A stretch of 64,000 nucleotides of DNA from Streptomyces liangshanensis. GTDB lineage: Bacteria > Actinomycetota > Actinomycetes > Streptomycetales > Streptomycetaceae. The stretch covers positions 1,054,001 through 1,118,000 of the forward strand of contig NZ_CP050177.1 of NCBI RefSeq assembly GCF_011694815.1, written 5' to 3'. A program made the translations under genes and the position numbers. The notes below the pieces were generated by a model. That model saw only the letters and a list, made by a program, of their open reading frames with translations. It was not told the DNA's origin and ran no database searches. How positions within the stretch are numbered: the stretch's first letter is position 1; the number at the start of each line of letters is the position of its first letter. Below are positions 19,003-28,079 of this stretch, piece by piece.

Positions 19003-20292
19003 TCACTGTCCCCAGATCTTCTGGGCGTCCCGCTGCCAGGTGGTGAGGATGGAGTTGATCTCCTTGGGCTTGGCGAGGAAGCGGGTGAGCGCGGTGTCCG
19101 CCGACGGCTGGAGGGCGTCGCTGGAGTCGCGGTTGAAGAACTGGGTGACGTCCGCGGCGCCCTCGATGAGCGCGCGGCCCTTCTTCACCAGCGGCGTCCC
19201 GGTGTCCTTGGCCTCGGGGTTGGTGGGCAGCGCGGTGCCGGAGGAGCCCTTGAGGTAGATCTCCTGGGCCTCGACGGTGGCCATGTAGGTCATCAGTTCC
19301 TTGACCTCGTCCTTGCGGCCGGTGTGGGCGCTGGCGAAGTAGCCGTCGGTGGGGCCCTCCTCGGCGAGCGGGACCTTCGGGTCGATGACCGGGAAGCGGA
19401 AGAAGTCGATGTCGTCGAGCATGTCCTTGGGGGCGGAGTCGGCGAAGAAGGTGCCGATCAGCATCATTCCCGTACGGCCCTGGAGCAGGGAGGTGGTCGC
19501 GTCCTGGAAGGCCAGGGCGGTGCCGTTGGGGTCGAAGTACGGGAGGGCCTCGGCCCAGCGGTCGAAGACCTTGTGGACCTCGGGGTCGTCGAAGCGGTGC
19601 TTCCCGGCGAGCAGGTCGCGGTGGTACTGGGCCCCGTTGATCCGGATGTTGAGGTAGTCGAACCAGGAGGACGCCACCCAGGCGGTGTTGCCGCCGGCGC
19701 CTATCCCGATCGGGGCGACGCCCTTCTTCTTGAGCTTGTCGCACAGGTCGAGGAACTCGTCCCAGGTGGTGGGCTCCTGGACGCCCCACTTGGCGAAGTT
19801 CGACTTCCGGTAGAAGCAGCCCCACCAGTAGTAGGTGGCGGGGACGAAGACCTTCTTGCCGTCGGACGAGGTGCAGAGCTTCTTGAGCGCCTCGCTGTAG
19901 CCCGACAGTTCGGGCTTGGTCCAGATGTCGCTGACGTCGAGCAGGAGGCCCTTCTTCGCGTACGAGTCCGCGACCGAGCCGGGGTACCAGGTGAGCAGGT
20001 CCGGCGGCTGGGAGGAGGTCAGGTACGTGGGCAGCTGGGTGCGGAAGGTCTCCGAGGCGACGGTGTTGAGCGTGGCCTTGGCGCCGCCGCGCTTGTTGAA
20101 GCCCGCCACGAGGTCCTGCATCGCCTTCTTCGCCTGCGGCGAGGAGAGGTTGGACTGGAGGGTGACGGGGCCGCCGCCGGACGAGGTCTTGGTGCTCGGG
20201 CCGGAGGTGACGCAGCCGCTCATCAGCGCGGCGGCGCCGACGGCGCCGGTGCCCGCGAGGAACCGCCGGCGACTGGGGACTGAGTTGATCAT
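19003..20292 (-). CDS. Sugar-binding lipoprotein of the alpha-galactoside ABC importer
   Basis: A 429-residue extracellular solute-binding protein (SBP_bac_1). The signal combines a twin-Arg-like SRRRFLAG with lipobox LMSGC (lipid Cys about residue 27), so Tat export followed by lipidation is plausible. The body shows PPDLLTWYPG, TWDEFLDLCDKLKKKGVAPIGIG and the C-terminal DTALTRFLAKPKEI. First gene of the long operon; an AT-rich operator with a TTGACG -35 box lies about 100 nt upstream. Substrate (raffinose/melibiose class) is inferred from the alpha-galactosidases. Confidence 0.9.
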   Translation of the reverse strand: MINSVPSRRRFLAGTGAVGAAALMSGCVTSGPSTKTSSGGGPVTLQSNLSSPQAKKAMQDLVAGFNKRGGAKATLNTVASETFRTQLPTYLTSSQPPDLLTWYPGSVADSYAKKGLLLDVSDIWTKPELSGYSEALKKLCTSSDGKKVFVPATYYWWGCFYRKSNFAKWGVQEPTTWDEFLDLCDKLKKKGVAPIGIGAGGNTAWVASSWFDYLNIRINGAQYHRDLLAGKHRFDDPEVHKVFDRWAEALPYFDPNGTALAFQDATTSLLQGRTGMMLIGTFFADSAPKDMLDDIDFFRFPVIDPKVPLAEEGPTDGYFASAHTGRKDEVKELMTYMATVEAQEIYLKGSSGTALPTNPEAKDTGTPLVKKGRALIEGAADVTQFFNRDSSDALQPSADTALTRFLAKPKEINSILTTWQRDAQKIWGQ

Positions 20293-20390
20293 GGAGGAAC
20301 TCCCTGGCTAAGGCCCACGGAACGGGGCCGGGCCCCCTGACGGCCGGGCCCTCGTTCGGCGGGTACAGATTGACGCGGCGCGGATGCCGG

Positions 20391-20415
20391 CGTCAAGATT
20401 AATTACTAATTTATT
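20391..20415 (-). promoter_or_regulatory. Promoter -35 and AT-rich palindromic operator of the alpha-galactoside operon
   Basis: Reading the minus strand, an 11-bp palindrome AATTAGTAATT (20401-20411) precedes a TTGACG -35 box (20391-20396). The ATTACTAAT core lies 5 nt from the box, exactly as at 22783-22808. AT-rich DNA like this stands out strongly from its surroundings. Probable target of the ROK regulator at 22862. Confidence 0.6.
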
Positions 20416-20467
20416 CCTGACGGGCCGGAAGATCCCCGAGGGATCCCCCGGCCCGCCCCGTGAAGGG

Positions 20468-22675
20468 TCAGAGCCTGCTCTGATGGACGGCTCCGGCCAC
20501 CCCGCGATAGGCGATCAGCACGGTGTTGTCGGGCGCCGCGACCCCGCCGAGGGATCCGTCGAACACCCCGCTGACGAACTGCGAGCGGGGGAACCAGCCG
20601 CCCCACGCACCGTCACCGCCGGCGTCGCCGGCCGAGTAGTTGCGCTGCCAGAGCGTGTAGTCACTGGCCCGCGCGAAGAGGTAGACGCTGCTGCCCGCGG
20701 CCACCAGCGTCGGGCTGCCGCTGACCGTACCGCCGAGGGAGGTCCAGTCCGACCAGGCCCCGGAGGCCGAACGCACGCGCTCCCAGACCGAGTCGTCGGC
20801 CGCCCGTACGGCGACGTGGGTCCGGCCCGCCGCGTCGGTGACGGCCGAGGGCCGCCCGTACACCGGCGCGTCAGCGGGCGCGCCCACCGCGGTCCAGCCG
20901 CCGGACGGGCCGCGCGAGGTGATGCGCCCGTCGGCGCCGCGCGCGAACAGGGTCCAGTCGTCGGGGCCCCGGAAGGCGACCCCCGGCGCGTCCGTGATCC
21001 GGCCGCCGAGGCTGCGCCAGGCGCCCCACTTCCCGTGGGCGCCGCCGCTGAACGTACGGTGATACGCGGCGTCGTCCGTACCCCGTACGAACACGTCGAT
21101 CCGGCCGCCTGCCGAGCCGTACGCGGCCGGCTGGCCGAGGATCCGCCCCTGCGTGGGACCGCCCAGGCGGACGGACTTGCCGTTCCACGCTCCGTCCCGG
21201 CCGGTCTGCTGGACCAGCGCGCCGTCGGTGGCGCGGGTGAAGGCCGTCAGCGTGTCGCCGTCCGCCACCAGCGCGGGGCTGGCCGAGGACGTCGTACCGA
21301 GCGCGGCGCCCGGAGCGGCGTCCGTACCCGACAGCTTGAGGAAGGCCGTGCCGTGCGCCGGGACCGTGACGGTGTACGAACCGGTGTGCGTGCCCCGGTC
21401 CTGGCGGGCCCGCAGGTCGCGGACGGTGATGTCGCCGGTCAGCCCGGCGTCGGCGAAGGTCACCGTGCGCTGCGCCGGCTGGTCCGAGCGGTTGAGCAGC
21501 GCGACCGCGCGCTTGCCGGCGCCCTGGAGGACCTTGCTGTAGACGTCGCCCGTGGCGTCGGAGGCGACCCGGACGCCCTGGATGGCCAGCGGGTCCTGGT
21601 CGACGGCGAGGATCTCGGGGTTGCGCAGGGTGTCGATCATCGACTGGGGCAGGGTGCGCGGGTCGGAGCCGATGACCAGCGGGGCGCCCATGACCGACCA
21701 GAGGACGAGCTGCGAGGTGGACTCCTCCTCGTTCAGCTCGTACGAGCCGTCCGCGGTCTTCCGCATGGGCAGCAGGTAGTCCGGGTCGTTGTAGTGGCCG
21801 GGGCCCTGGGCCTCGGGGTGCGCGGCGTTGGCGTCCGCGCTGCGCAGGATGTTGGGCCAGTTCCCCGGGTACGGCGTACCGAAGGCGAGGTCGGTCCCGG
21901 TGCGCCAGGAGTCACCCGTCGTCGGGCCGTAGGTGTACGCGTTGTGGGCGTCCTGGGCCGGGGTGTGCGGCAGGCCCCAGTCGTCGGTGAGCGGGTTGCA
22001 GAGGTTCAGCAGCATGGGCCGGCCCGCCTTGGCGAGGGCGTCGCTGAACTCCTTGAACGCGGGGCCCGGATCGAGCTTCGCGGAGATCCCGCACAGGAAG
22101 TCGATCTTCACCGCGTCGAACTTCCACCGCGCGAACTGCTGGGCGTCCTGCTCGTAGTACCCGCGGCTGCCGAGCCCGCAGCTCTTGCCGCCGTCGTAGG
22201 TGCCGGCGTCGGTGTAGATCCCGGCCTTGAGGCCGCGCTGGTGGAGGTACGTCACCAGCGACGGCAGCCCGGACGGGAAGCGGGTGGGGTTGGCGGTCAG
22301 CCGCCCCTGGCTGTCGCGCGGGTTGTCGGCCTGCCAGCCGCCGTCCAGCCAGACGATGTTGTAACCGCTGTCCCTGAGGCCGCTGCTGACCAGGTGGTCG
22401 GCGACGGACTTGACCGCGCTCTCCGTCGGGGCGCCCAGGCCGTAGTACGTGTTCCAGCCCATGTAGGGCGTCGGGGCCAGACCGCTGTTGTAGTAGCGCG
22501 GCGCGCCCTGGTCGACGGCGCCCTGGTCGACGGCCCCCCGCGCGGTCTGCGCGGCGGCGGGTGCGGCCGGAGCTGCGGCGTGTGCCCCCGGCGCGGACAC
22601 CCCTACCAGCGTGGCGGCCCCCAGGGCCGCCGCGGCCCGCCGGGCACGCACCATCCCTGCACGATGCGAAGTCAC
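20468..22675 (-). CDS. Secreted GH27 alpha-galactosidase with C-terminal propeller/lectin-like domain
   Basis: A 735-residue secreted enzyme. Signal peptide: Arg-containing n-region, hydrophobic core ALGAATLVGV and an AHA/AA cleavage site near residue 32. The catalytic GH27 domain starts LAPTPYMGWNTYYG; the nucleophile Asp is in VKIDFLCG (about residue 192) and the acid/base in GHYNDPDYL (about 296). A C-terminal beta domain is followed, from about residue 470, by repeated VFVRGTDDAAYHR / LFARGADGRIT / VAVRAADDSVWER / LFARASDYTLWQR units, a propeller-like PLL/tectonin-type module likely to bind carbohydrate. GTG at 22675 has a GGGAGA site; the frame is open 21 codons further up. It would debranch galactosylated polymers outside the cell. 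Confidence 0.92.
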   Translation of the reverse strand: MTSHRAGMVRARRAAAALGAATLVGVSAPGAHAAAPAAPAAAQTARGAVDQGAVDQGAPRYYNSGLAPTPYMGWNTYYGLGAPTESAVKSVADHLVSSGLRDSGYNIVWLDGGWQADNPRDSQGRLTANPTRFPSGLPSLVTYLHQRGLKAGIYTDAGTYDGGKSCGLGSRGYYEQDAQQFARWKFDAVKIDFLCGISAKLDPGPAFKEFSDALAKAGRPMLLNLCNPLTDDWGLPHTPAQDAHNAYTYGPTTGDSWRTGTDLAFGTPYPGNWPNILRSADANAAHPEAQGPGHYNDPDYLLPMRKTADGSYELNEEESTSQLVLWSVMGAPLVIGSDPRTLPQSMIDTLRNPEILAVDQDPLAIQGVRVASDATGDVYSKVLQGAGKRAVALLNRSDQPAQRTVTFADAGLTGDITVRDLRARQDRGTHTGSYTVTVPAHGTAFLKLSGTDAAPGAALGTTSSASPALVADGDTLTAFTRATDGALVQQTGRDGAWNGKSVRLGGPTQGRILGQPAAYGSAGGRIDVFVRGTDDAAYHRTFSGGAHGKWGAWRSLGGRITDAPGVAFRGPDDWTLFARGADGRITSRGPSGGWTAVGAPADAPVYGRPSAVTDAAGRTHVAVRAADDSVWERVRSASGAWSDWTSLGGTVSGSPTLVAAGSSVYLFARASDYTLWQRNYSAGDAGGDGAWGGWFPRSQFVSGVFDGSLGGVAAPDNTVLIAYRGVAGAVHQSRL

Positions 22676-22782
22676 TGTGTCTCCCGAGAGTTGGGGAATC
22701 GTCGGCGCCCCGCCCAACGGGGAGTCCCCCGGGATCACGGCGGCGGCGCCACGACGAAGACTGTGGCCGGGCGCCCGAACCC

Positions 22783-22808
22783 TGTCAACGTTTATTACTA
22801 ATTAACTT
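22783..22808 (-). promoter_or_regulatory. Promoter -35 and palindromic operator of GH27, shared with the divergent ROK gene
   Basis: The plus strand carries TTTATTACTAATTAA (22791-22805), a 15-bp near-perfect palindrome. On the minus strand it is followed after 5 nt by a consensus TTGACA (22783-22788). It is 54 nt upstream of the ROK start, so one site could control both genes. Confidence 0.62.
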
Positions 22809-22861
22809 AAACAAGTCGGCGAGCGGCAGGGGCCCGCCGATCACATAGGCTCGTCGGCGAG

Positions 22862-24100
22862 ATGAACAGCAATCACACTTCCCTCGGCCCCAAGGCCGAC
22901 AAGGAGACGGTGCGCCGGCACAACCTGAGCCTGGTGCTGCGCGCGGTACGGGACGAGGGAGAAGCGACCAGGGCCGGCGTGGCGGCGCGGGTCGGCCTGA
23001 CCCGGGCGGCCGTGTCCTCGCTGGTCGAACAGCTGCTGGACAGCGGCTTCCTCTCCGAGTCCGGCAAGACCTTCAGCGGGCAGGCCGGGCGTCCCGGCAC
23101 GGTCCTCAAGGTGACCCGCGCGGGTCCCGCCGGCATCGGCGTCGAGATCAACATCGACTACGTGTCGGTGTGTGTCGTCGACCTGTCGGGCACCGACCGC
23201 GTCCGGCTCACCGAACACATCGACAACCGCGGCGCGCTGCCCGCCGAGGTGCTGGCCCGGGGCGCCCGGATCGCCGCCCGCACCCTGGAGTCGGCGGCCG
23301 AGCAGGAGCTGCTGCCCGTCGGGGTCCAACTGGCGCTGCCGGGACTGGTGTCGGGCGGTACGGTGCGCCAGGCGCCGAACCTGGGGTGGAACCGCGTCCC
23401 GGCCGAGGACCTGTTCGCGAAGGCCCTCGCCGAACTGCGACCCGACCTGCCCCTGCTGCCGGTGAGTTCGGAGAACGAGGCCAACCTCGCGGCGCTGGCC
23501 GAGCTGTGGTTCGGCGGCCTCGGCCCGTTGCGCACGTTCCTCTACCTGACCGGTGAGATCGGCGTGGGCGGCGCTCTGGTGCTGGACGGCGAACTGCTGC
23601 GCGGGGCGCACGGGTTCGCCGGCGAGATCGGCCATGTCGTCGTCGACGCCGAGGGGCCGCTGTGCCGGTGCGGGTCCCGGGGCTGCCTGGAGCAGTACGC
23701 GGGGCAGTCGGCGCTGCTGCGGTCCGCCGGGATCGACGAGAACGCGGGCGTGCCGGGGGTCGCGGAGCTGGAGCGCCGGGCGCGTCGCGGTGACGCGCGG
23801 GCGGTGGCCGCCGTCGAGCAGGCCGGGGTGATGCTGGGCCGGGTGCTGTCGGGCGCGGTGAACCTCTTCGACCCGGACGCGGTCGTGCTGGGCGGGATCT
23901 ACCGGGACCTGATGCCCTGGCTGTCGCCGGCCGCCGACCGGGAGCTGACCGCCCGGGTGGTGTCGGGCCTGTGGCCGCGGGACAGCGGGCGGCTGCGGGG
24001 GTCCTCGTCGGCGGGGGACGCGGCGCGCGGCGCGGCGGCCCTGGTGGTCCGGGCGGTGCTGGCCGACCCGGTGGCGTACGTACAGCGCACGGCGCACTGA
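22862..24100 (+). CDS. ROK-family transcriptional regulator
   Basis: A 412-residue ROK repressor. The N-terminal winged HTH (TRAGVAARVGLTRAAVSSLVEQLLDSGFL, about residues 37-68) precedes a sugar-kinase-like domain with the zinc motif GHVVVDAEGPLCRCGSRGCLEQYAG and the FLYLTGEIGVGGALVLDG segment. A TAGGCT -10-like hexamer (22846-22851) lies so close to ATG 22862 that the transcript may be nearly leaderless. Divergent from GH27 and convergent with xylA. It is the best candidate for the factor recognising the two AT-rich palindromes; the inducer (galactoside or xylose) is unknown. Confidence 0.9.
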   Translation: MNSNHTSLGPKADKETVRRHNLSLVLRAVRDEGEATRAGVAARVGLTRAAVSSLVEQLLDSGFLSESGKTFSGQAGRPGTVLKVTRAGPAGIGVEINIDYVSVCVVDLSGTDRVRLTEHIDNRGALPAEVLARGARIAARTLESAAEQELLPVGVQLALPGLVSGGTVRQAPNLGWNRVPAEDLFAKALAELRPDLPLLPVSSENEANLAALAELWFGGLGPLRTFLYLTGEIGVGGALVLDGELLRGAHGFAGEIGHVVVDAEGPLCRCGSRGCLEQYAGQSALLRSAGIDENAGVPGVAELERRARRGDARAVAAVEQAGVMLGRVLSGAVNLFDPDAVVLGGIYRDLMPWLSPAADRELTARVVSGLWPRDSGRLRGSSSAGDAARGAAALVVRAVLADPVAYVQRTAH

Positions 24101-24156
24101 CGGGCGGCGGACGCAGCGCCCGTACGGCACATCACGTCGCCGCGGGCAGACGCACT

Positions 24157-24190
24157 GCGCGGGGCGGGCTGACAACAGCCCGCCCCGCGC
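24157..24190. terminator. Bidirectional terminator hairpin between ROK and xylA
   Basis: A perfect 15-bp inverted repeat (24157-24171 with 24176-24190) and an ACAA tetraloop lie between two convergent genes. Confidence 0.88.
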
Positions 24191-24269
24191 GCGTTCCGTA
24201 CGGCGTCCCTCCGTACGGGGTCCGACAGGTGGTGCGGTGACCGGTGGTGCGGTGTGCGGTGCTCGCCGC

Positions 24270-25439
24270 TCAGCGGGCGCCGAGGAGGTGGTCCATGGCG
24301 AGCTGGTCCAGGTGCTCGAACGCCATGCCGCGCGCTGCGGCGGCCTCGACGTCGAACTCCTCGTACGCGCCCGCGTCACCGAGCAGCCCGGCCAGGCCGT
24401 CGGCGGCCGTGGGCAGGGCCAGCTCGTCCAGGCGCGCGGCGCGCAGCGCCTCCTGGACCTGCGGGTCGGCGCGGAAGGCCGCGGCGCGCTCCTTGAGGAT
24501 CAGGTAGTTGCGCATGCAGCCGGCGGCGGAGGCCCACACGCCGTGGAAGTCCTCGGTCCGCGGCGGCTTGAAGTCGAAGTGCCGCGCGCCGTCCCAGCCC
24601 GCGGTCTCCAGCAGGTCGACGAGCCAGAAGGCGGCGCGCAGGTCGCCGGCGCCGAAGCGCAGGTCCTGGTCGTACTTGATGCCGTTCTGGCCGTTGAGGT
24701 CGATGTGGAAGAGCTTGCCCGACCAGAGGGCCTGGGCGATGGCGTGCGGGAAGTTCAGCCCGGCCATCTGCTCGTGGCCGACCTCCGGGTTGACGCCGAA
24801 CAGCTCGGGCCGGTCGAGGCGCTCGATGAACGCGAGGGCGTGGCCGACGGTGGGCAGCAGGATGTCGCCGCGCGGCTCGTTCGGCTTGGGCTCGATGGCG
24901 AACTTGAGGTCGTAACCCTTCTCGGTGACGTAGTCGCCGAGCAGGTCGAAGGCTTCCTTCATCCGGTCCAGCGCGAGCCGCACGTCCTTCGCGGCGCCCG
25001 ACTCGGCGCCCTCACGGCCGCCCCAGGCGACGTAGACCTTGGCGCCCAGCTCGGCCGCGAGGTCGATGTTGCGGATGGTCTTGCGCAGCGCGTACCGGCG
25101 GATGTCGCGGTCGTTCGCGGTGAAGCCGCCGTCCTTGAAGACGGGGTGGGTGAAGAGGTTGGTGGTGGCCATCTCGACCACGAGCCCGGTGGTGTCCAGC
25201 GCCTGCCGGAACCGCTTGATGTGCGACTCGCGCTCCGCGTCGGACGAGCCGAAGGGGATCAGGTCGTCGTCGTGGAACGTCACGGCGTACGCGCCCAGCT
25301 CCGCGAGGCGCTGGACGGACTCGGCGGGGTCCAGGGCCCGGCGGGTCGCGTCACCGAACGGGTCCCTGCCCTGCCAGCCCACCGTCCACAGGCCGAAGCT
25401 GAACTTGTCCTCGGGGGTGGGCGTGTAGCGTTCCGTCAT
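24270..25439 (-). CDS. xylA: Xylose isomerase (class I, actinomycete type)
   Basis: A 389-residue xylose/glucose isomerase, the same length class as other Streptomyces enzymes. It starts with [24 protein letters not shown]. Catalytic and metal residues are in [12 protein letters not shown] (His), [12 protein letters not shown] (Glu/Lys), [14 protein letters not shown] (Glu/His) and [23 protein letters not shown] (Asp ligands). It converts xylose to xylulose for XylB, encoded divergently. ATG at 25439. A half-palindrome ACTAATAAA lies 62 nt upstream. Confidence 0.97.
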   Translation of the reverse strand: MTERYTPTPEDKFSFGLWTVGWQGRDPFGDATRRALDPAESVQRLAELGAYAVTFHDDDLIPFGSSDAERESHIKRFRQALDTTGLVVEMATTNLFTHPVFKDGGFTANDRDIRRYALRKTIRNIDLAAELGAKVYVAWGGREGAESGAAKDVRLALDRMKEAFDLLGDYVTEKGYDLKFAIEPKPNEPRGDILLPTVGHALAFIERLDRPELFGVNPEVGHEQMAGLNFPHAIAQALWSGKLFHIDLNGQNGIKYDQDLRFGAGDLRAAFWLVDLLETAGWDGARHFDFKPPRTEDFHGVWASAAGCMRNYLILKERAAAFRADPQVQEALRAARLDELALPTAADGLAGLLGDAGAYEEFDVEAAAARGMAFEHLDQLAMDHLLGAR

Positions 25440-25718
25440 TCTCTGGCCGCCTTCGATACCTCAGGTCCGGCACGTGCCGACCTTTTTGTTTCCTGACATG
25501 ACTAATAAAGCATGCCGCTGCCGGTGCGCAAAAGCCCCTGGCTCCGCTCATCCGTGTCCGCCGCTGTTCGAGGCTCCGAACACGCACGAGCGAGGGGTGC
25601 CGGACAGGATGATCCGACCGCCCGTTCCCGTCGGGCGCCCGATCGCGTAATTTGTTCCTCCGACGTTCAAAACCGCGCCGGACGGCCGCACCGACCGGTC
25701 CAGGGAAGAGGTACGCGC
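25440..25718. promoter_or_regulatory. Divergent xylA-xylB intergenic control region
   Basis: 279 nt without a gene. It contains ACTAATAAA (25501-25509), a half-match to the AT-rich operators at 20401 and 22791. It also has two TTTGTT-CCT-GAC-like stretches, one near 25485-25497 and one near 25650-25663; the latter is part of an imperfect TTTGTTC/GTTCAAA palindrome. These are plausible binding sites for a xylose-responsive ROK protein. Confidence 0.4.
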
Positions 25719-27194
25719 ATGCCGCAGAGCCCGGTCGTCATCGGCGTGGACAGCTCCACCCAGTCCACGAAGGCGGCTTTCACGGACGCCACCACCGGCC
25801 GGCTGCTCGCCGTGGGGCGCGCGCCGCACCGGGTGACCGGTGAGGGCGGCGCCCGCGAGAGCGACCCCGAGGTGTGGTGGAACGCGCTGCGCGACGCCGT
25901 CGCCGCGGGCCTGAAGGAATCCGGGGTCGAACCCTCCGCGGTCGTCGGCATCGCGGTCGCGGGCCAGCAGCACGGGCTGGTGGTCCTGGACCGTACGGGC
26001 CGGCCGCTGCGCCCGGCGCTGCTGTGGAACGACACCCGGTCCGCGCCGCAGGCCGTCGCGCTGACCGACGAGCTGGGCGGCCCCGACGCGTGGACGGCGC
26101 GCACCGGGTCCGTACCGGTGGCGTCGATGACCGCGACGAAGTGGCGGTGGCTGCGCGAGAACGACCCGGCCCTCGCGGACGCCACGGCCGCGGTCCGGCT
26201 CCCCCACGACTTCCTTACCGAACGCCTCGCGGGCACGGCGGCCACCGACCCGGGCGACGCGTCGGGCACCTGCTGGTACTCGACCGCCACCGGCGCGTAC
26301 GACCCCGAGCTGCTCGACCTCCTCGGCCTGGACGTCTCGCTGCTGCCGCCCGTCGCGGAGACCGGGGCGACCAGGATCGGCTCGCTCACCGCGGGCTCCG
26401 CGGCCGAGCTGGGACTGCCGGCCGGGATCGCCGTCGCGGCGGGCACCGGCGACAACATGAGCGCGGCCGTGGGGCTGGGCTTCGGCGGGGCCGGGCTGCT
26501 GGACCACCCGGTGCTCAGCCTCGGCACGTCGGGCACGGTGTTCGCCGCGACCCGCACCCGCCCGGCGTCCGCCGCGCTCGCCGGGTTCGCGGCGGCCGAC
26601 GGTACGTACCTGCCGCTGGCCTGCACGCTCAACTGCACGCTCGCCGTGGACAAGGTCGCGGACCTGCTGCGGCTCGACCGCGAGGACGCGGCGCCCGGCG
26701 GCGAGGCCGTCCTCCTGCCGTACCTCGACGGTGAACGGACCCCGGACCTGCCCGCCGCCTCGGGTCTGCTGACCGGCCTGCGCCACGACACCACGCCGCA
26801 GCAACTGCTGGGCGCCGCCTACGAGGGCGCGGCGGTCACGGTCCTGCGGGCGCTGGACGAGGTGCTGCGGGCCGGCGGCCTGGACCCGGCCGATCCCGAG
26901 GTGGCGCGGCGCCCGCTGCGGCTGATCGGGGGCGGGGCGCAGGGGCGGACGTGGGTGGAGACCGTACGGCGCCTGTCGGGCCGTGCCCTGATCGTGCCCG
27001 CGAGCGGCGAGCTGGTCGCCCTGGGCGCGGCGGCCCTCGCGGCGAGCGCCGCGACGGGCGACGACCCGGTGGCGATCGCGTCGTCGTGGGGCACGGGCGC
27101 GGGACCGGAACTGGAGGCGGTGGAGCGCGACGTGGAGACGTGGGAGCGCGTGGGCGCGGTCCTGGACCGGGCGGCGCCGTCGCTGCTGTCTTAG
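25719..27194 (+). CDS. xylB: Xylulokinase
   Basis: A 491-residue FGGY-family kinase. N-terminal phosphate motif IGVDSSTQSTKA, substrate region IAVAGQQHGLVVLD, LPHDFLTERLAG, C-terminal ATP motif AAGTGDNMSAAVGLG, SLGTSGTVFA and IGGGAQGRTWVETVRRL. It phosphorylates D-xylulose. The frame opens 69 codons earlier, but ATG at 25719 has a GGAAGAGG site and starts the fold correctly. Divergent from xylA. Confidence 0.95.
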   Translation: MPQSPVVIGVDSSTQSTKAAFTDATTGRLLAVGRAPHRVTGEGGARESDPEVWWNALRDAVAAGLKESGVEPSAVVGIAVAGQQHGLVVLDRTGRPLRPALLWNDTRSAPQAVALTDELGGPDAWTARTGSVPVASMTATKWRWLRENDPALADATAAVRLPHDFLTERLAGTAATDPGDASGTCWYSTATGAYDPELLDLLGLDVSLLPPVAETGATRIGSLTAGSAAELGLPAGIAVAAGTGDNMSAAVGLGFGGAGLLDHPVLSLGTSGTVFAATRTRPASAALAGFAAADGTYLPLACTLNCTLAVDKVADLLRLDREDAAPGGEAVLLPYLDGERTPDLPAASGLLTGLRHDTTPQQLLGAAYEGAAVTVLRALDEVLRAGGLDPADPEVARRPLRLIGGGAQGRTWVETVRRLSGRALIVPASGELVALGAAALAASAATGDDPVAIASSWGTGAGPELEAVERDVETWERVGAVLDRAAPSLLS

Positions 27195-27201
27195 GCAGGT
27201 G

Positions 27202-27261
27202 CGGTGGCGGGGCCGGGCGGATCACCGTCCTCGAACGGACTGACAGCCGGCCCCGCCACCG
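27202..27261 (+). terminator. xylB terminator
   Basis: A 15-bp perfect stem (27202-27216 with 27247-27261) begins 7 nt after the xylB stop. The 30-nt loop contains a second small CCGT/ACGG hairpin. Confidence 0.75.
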
Positions 27262-27662
27262 GGGGGAATCGCGCCGCACGACGGCGGGTGCGACGGCGGC
27301 AGGTCCGACGAACCGCGGAACCCTGGTTGCCCCCGGATTCCCTGGCCCCACCGGCCCGGCGGCCGTGGAGCACGCGTCGGGGAGCGGCCGTGGCTCTTCC
27401 GCGCGTACCACGGAGGCTCCCTAGGGGGCGAGTTGCGCGGCCGAGACCAGGTACCCCGGCGTCCCCGCCGCGTACGGCGGCCGCGACGGTCGGCGCGGTA
27501 CGCCGTCGGACTCGCGGGCCTGGTGCCGGAGAGTGCGCTCCGGGCGGGGTACGTCACCGGCCGCGACCGAGTCGCCCGCTGCCCCGTCGTGGCCCGCGAG
27601 CAGGGGCGCCGGGGGAAGCGGACCCCGAGGCGCCACGTTGAGCGCGGCCCGGTGCGGGTGTC
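27262..27662. other. Non-coding stretch between xylB and the 2Fe-2S gene
   Basis: About 400 nt. Open frames exist on both strands but lack ribosome sites, recognisable domains and Streptomyces codon bias. I see no repeat or RNA structure I can name. Confidence 0.5.
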
Positions 27663-28079
27663 CTACTCGTGGAGTTCGGCGCGGACGCGGCGGGAGGGGT
27701 TGAAGGTGTAGAGGTCGAGGATGCCGGGTGGCTCGGCGATGCCGGGGCCGCCGCTCTCGACCCAGGCGGCGATGTCGGCGGTGGCGTCGCGGTCGTTGAC
27801 CAGGCCGAGCCAGACGGGCCGGCCGCCGGCCGCGCGCCCGGCCGCGGAGGGCTGGACGACAACGACGTCGGCGCGCTCGCAGGCGTCGAGGCAGCCGGTG
27901 ACGCGAACGGTCGCGGTGCCGTCCAAGGCCTCCCGCAGGTCGCGGAGTTGGGCGGCGTGGTCGACGCCGGGGACCTTCGGTGTGCCGCAGCAGCAGCCGC
28001 GGCACACCGTGACCGTGGGCCGGGCCGGACCCGCCCCGGTGCCCGGCGCGGCAGCGGCGCGGCGGGAGCGTCGGCTCAT
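27663..28079 (-). CDS. Thioredoxin-fold (2Fe-2S) ferredoxin-like protein
   Basis: A 138-residue small protein. An N-terminal VCRGCCCG cluster and a later GCLDACERADVVVVQP supply four or more Cys in the thioredoxin-like 2Fe-2S ferredoxin arrangement. The end is LDLYTFNPSRRVRAELHE. Its ATG overlaps the P1B-ATPase stop (ATGA), so it is co-expressed with a Co/Ni/Fe-class efflux pump and probably serves metal or Fe-S homeostasis. Exact role unknown. The frame is open far upstream, but only through the ATPase gene. Confidence 0.75.
   Translation of the reverse strand: MSRRSRRAAAAPGTGAGPARPTVTVCRGCCCGTPKVPGVDHAAQLRDLREALDGTATVRVTGCLDACERADVVVVQPSAAGRAAGGRPVWLGLVNDRDATADIAAWVESGGPGIAEPPGILDLYTFNPSRRVRAELHE

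Noticed and set aside
27421..27662. Open frames after xylB
   Set aside because: Arginine/proline-rich translations typical of antisense high-GC DNA, with no start signal.
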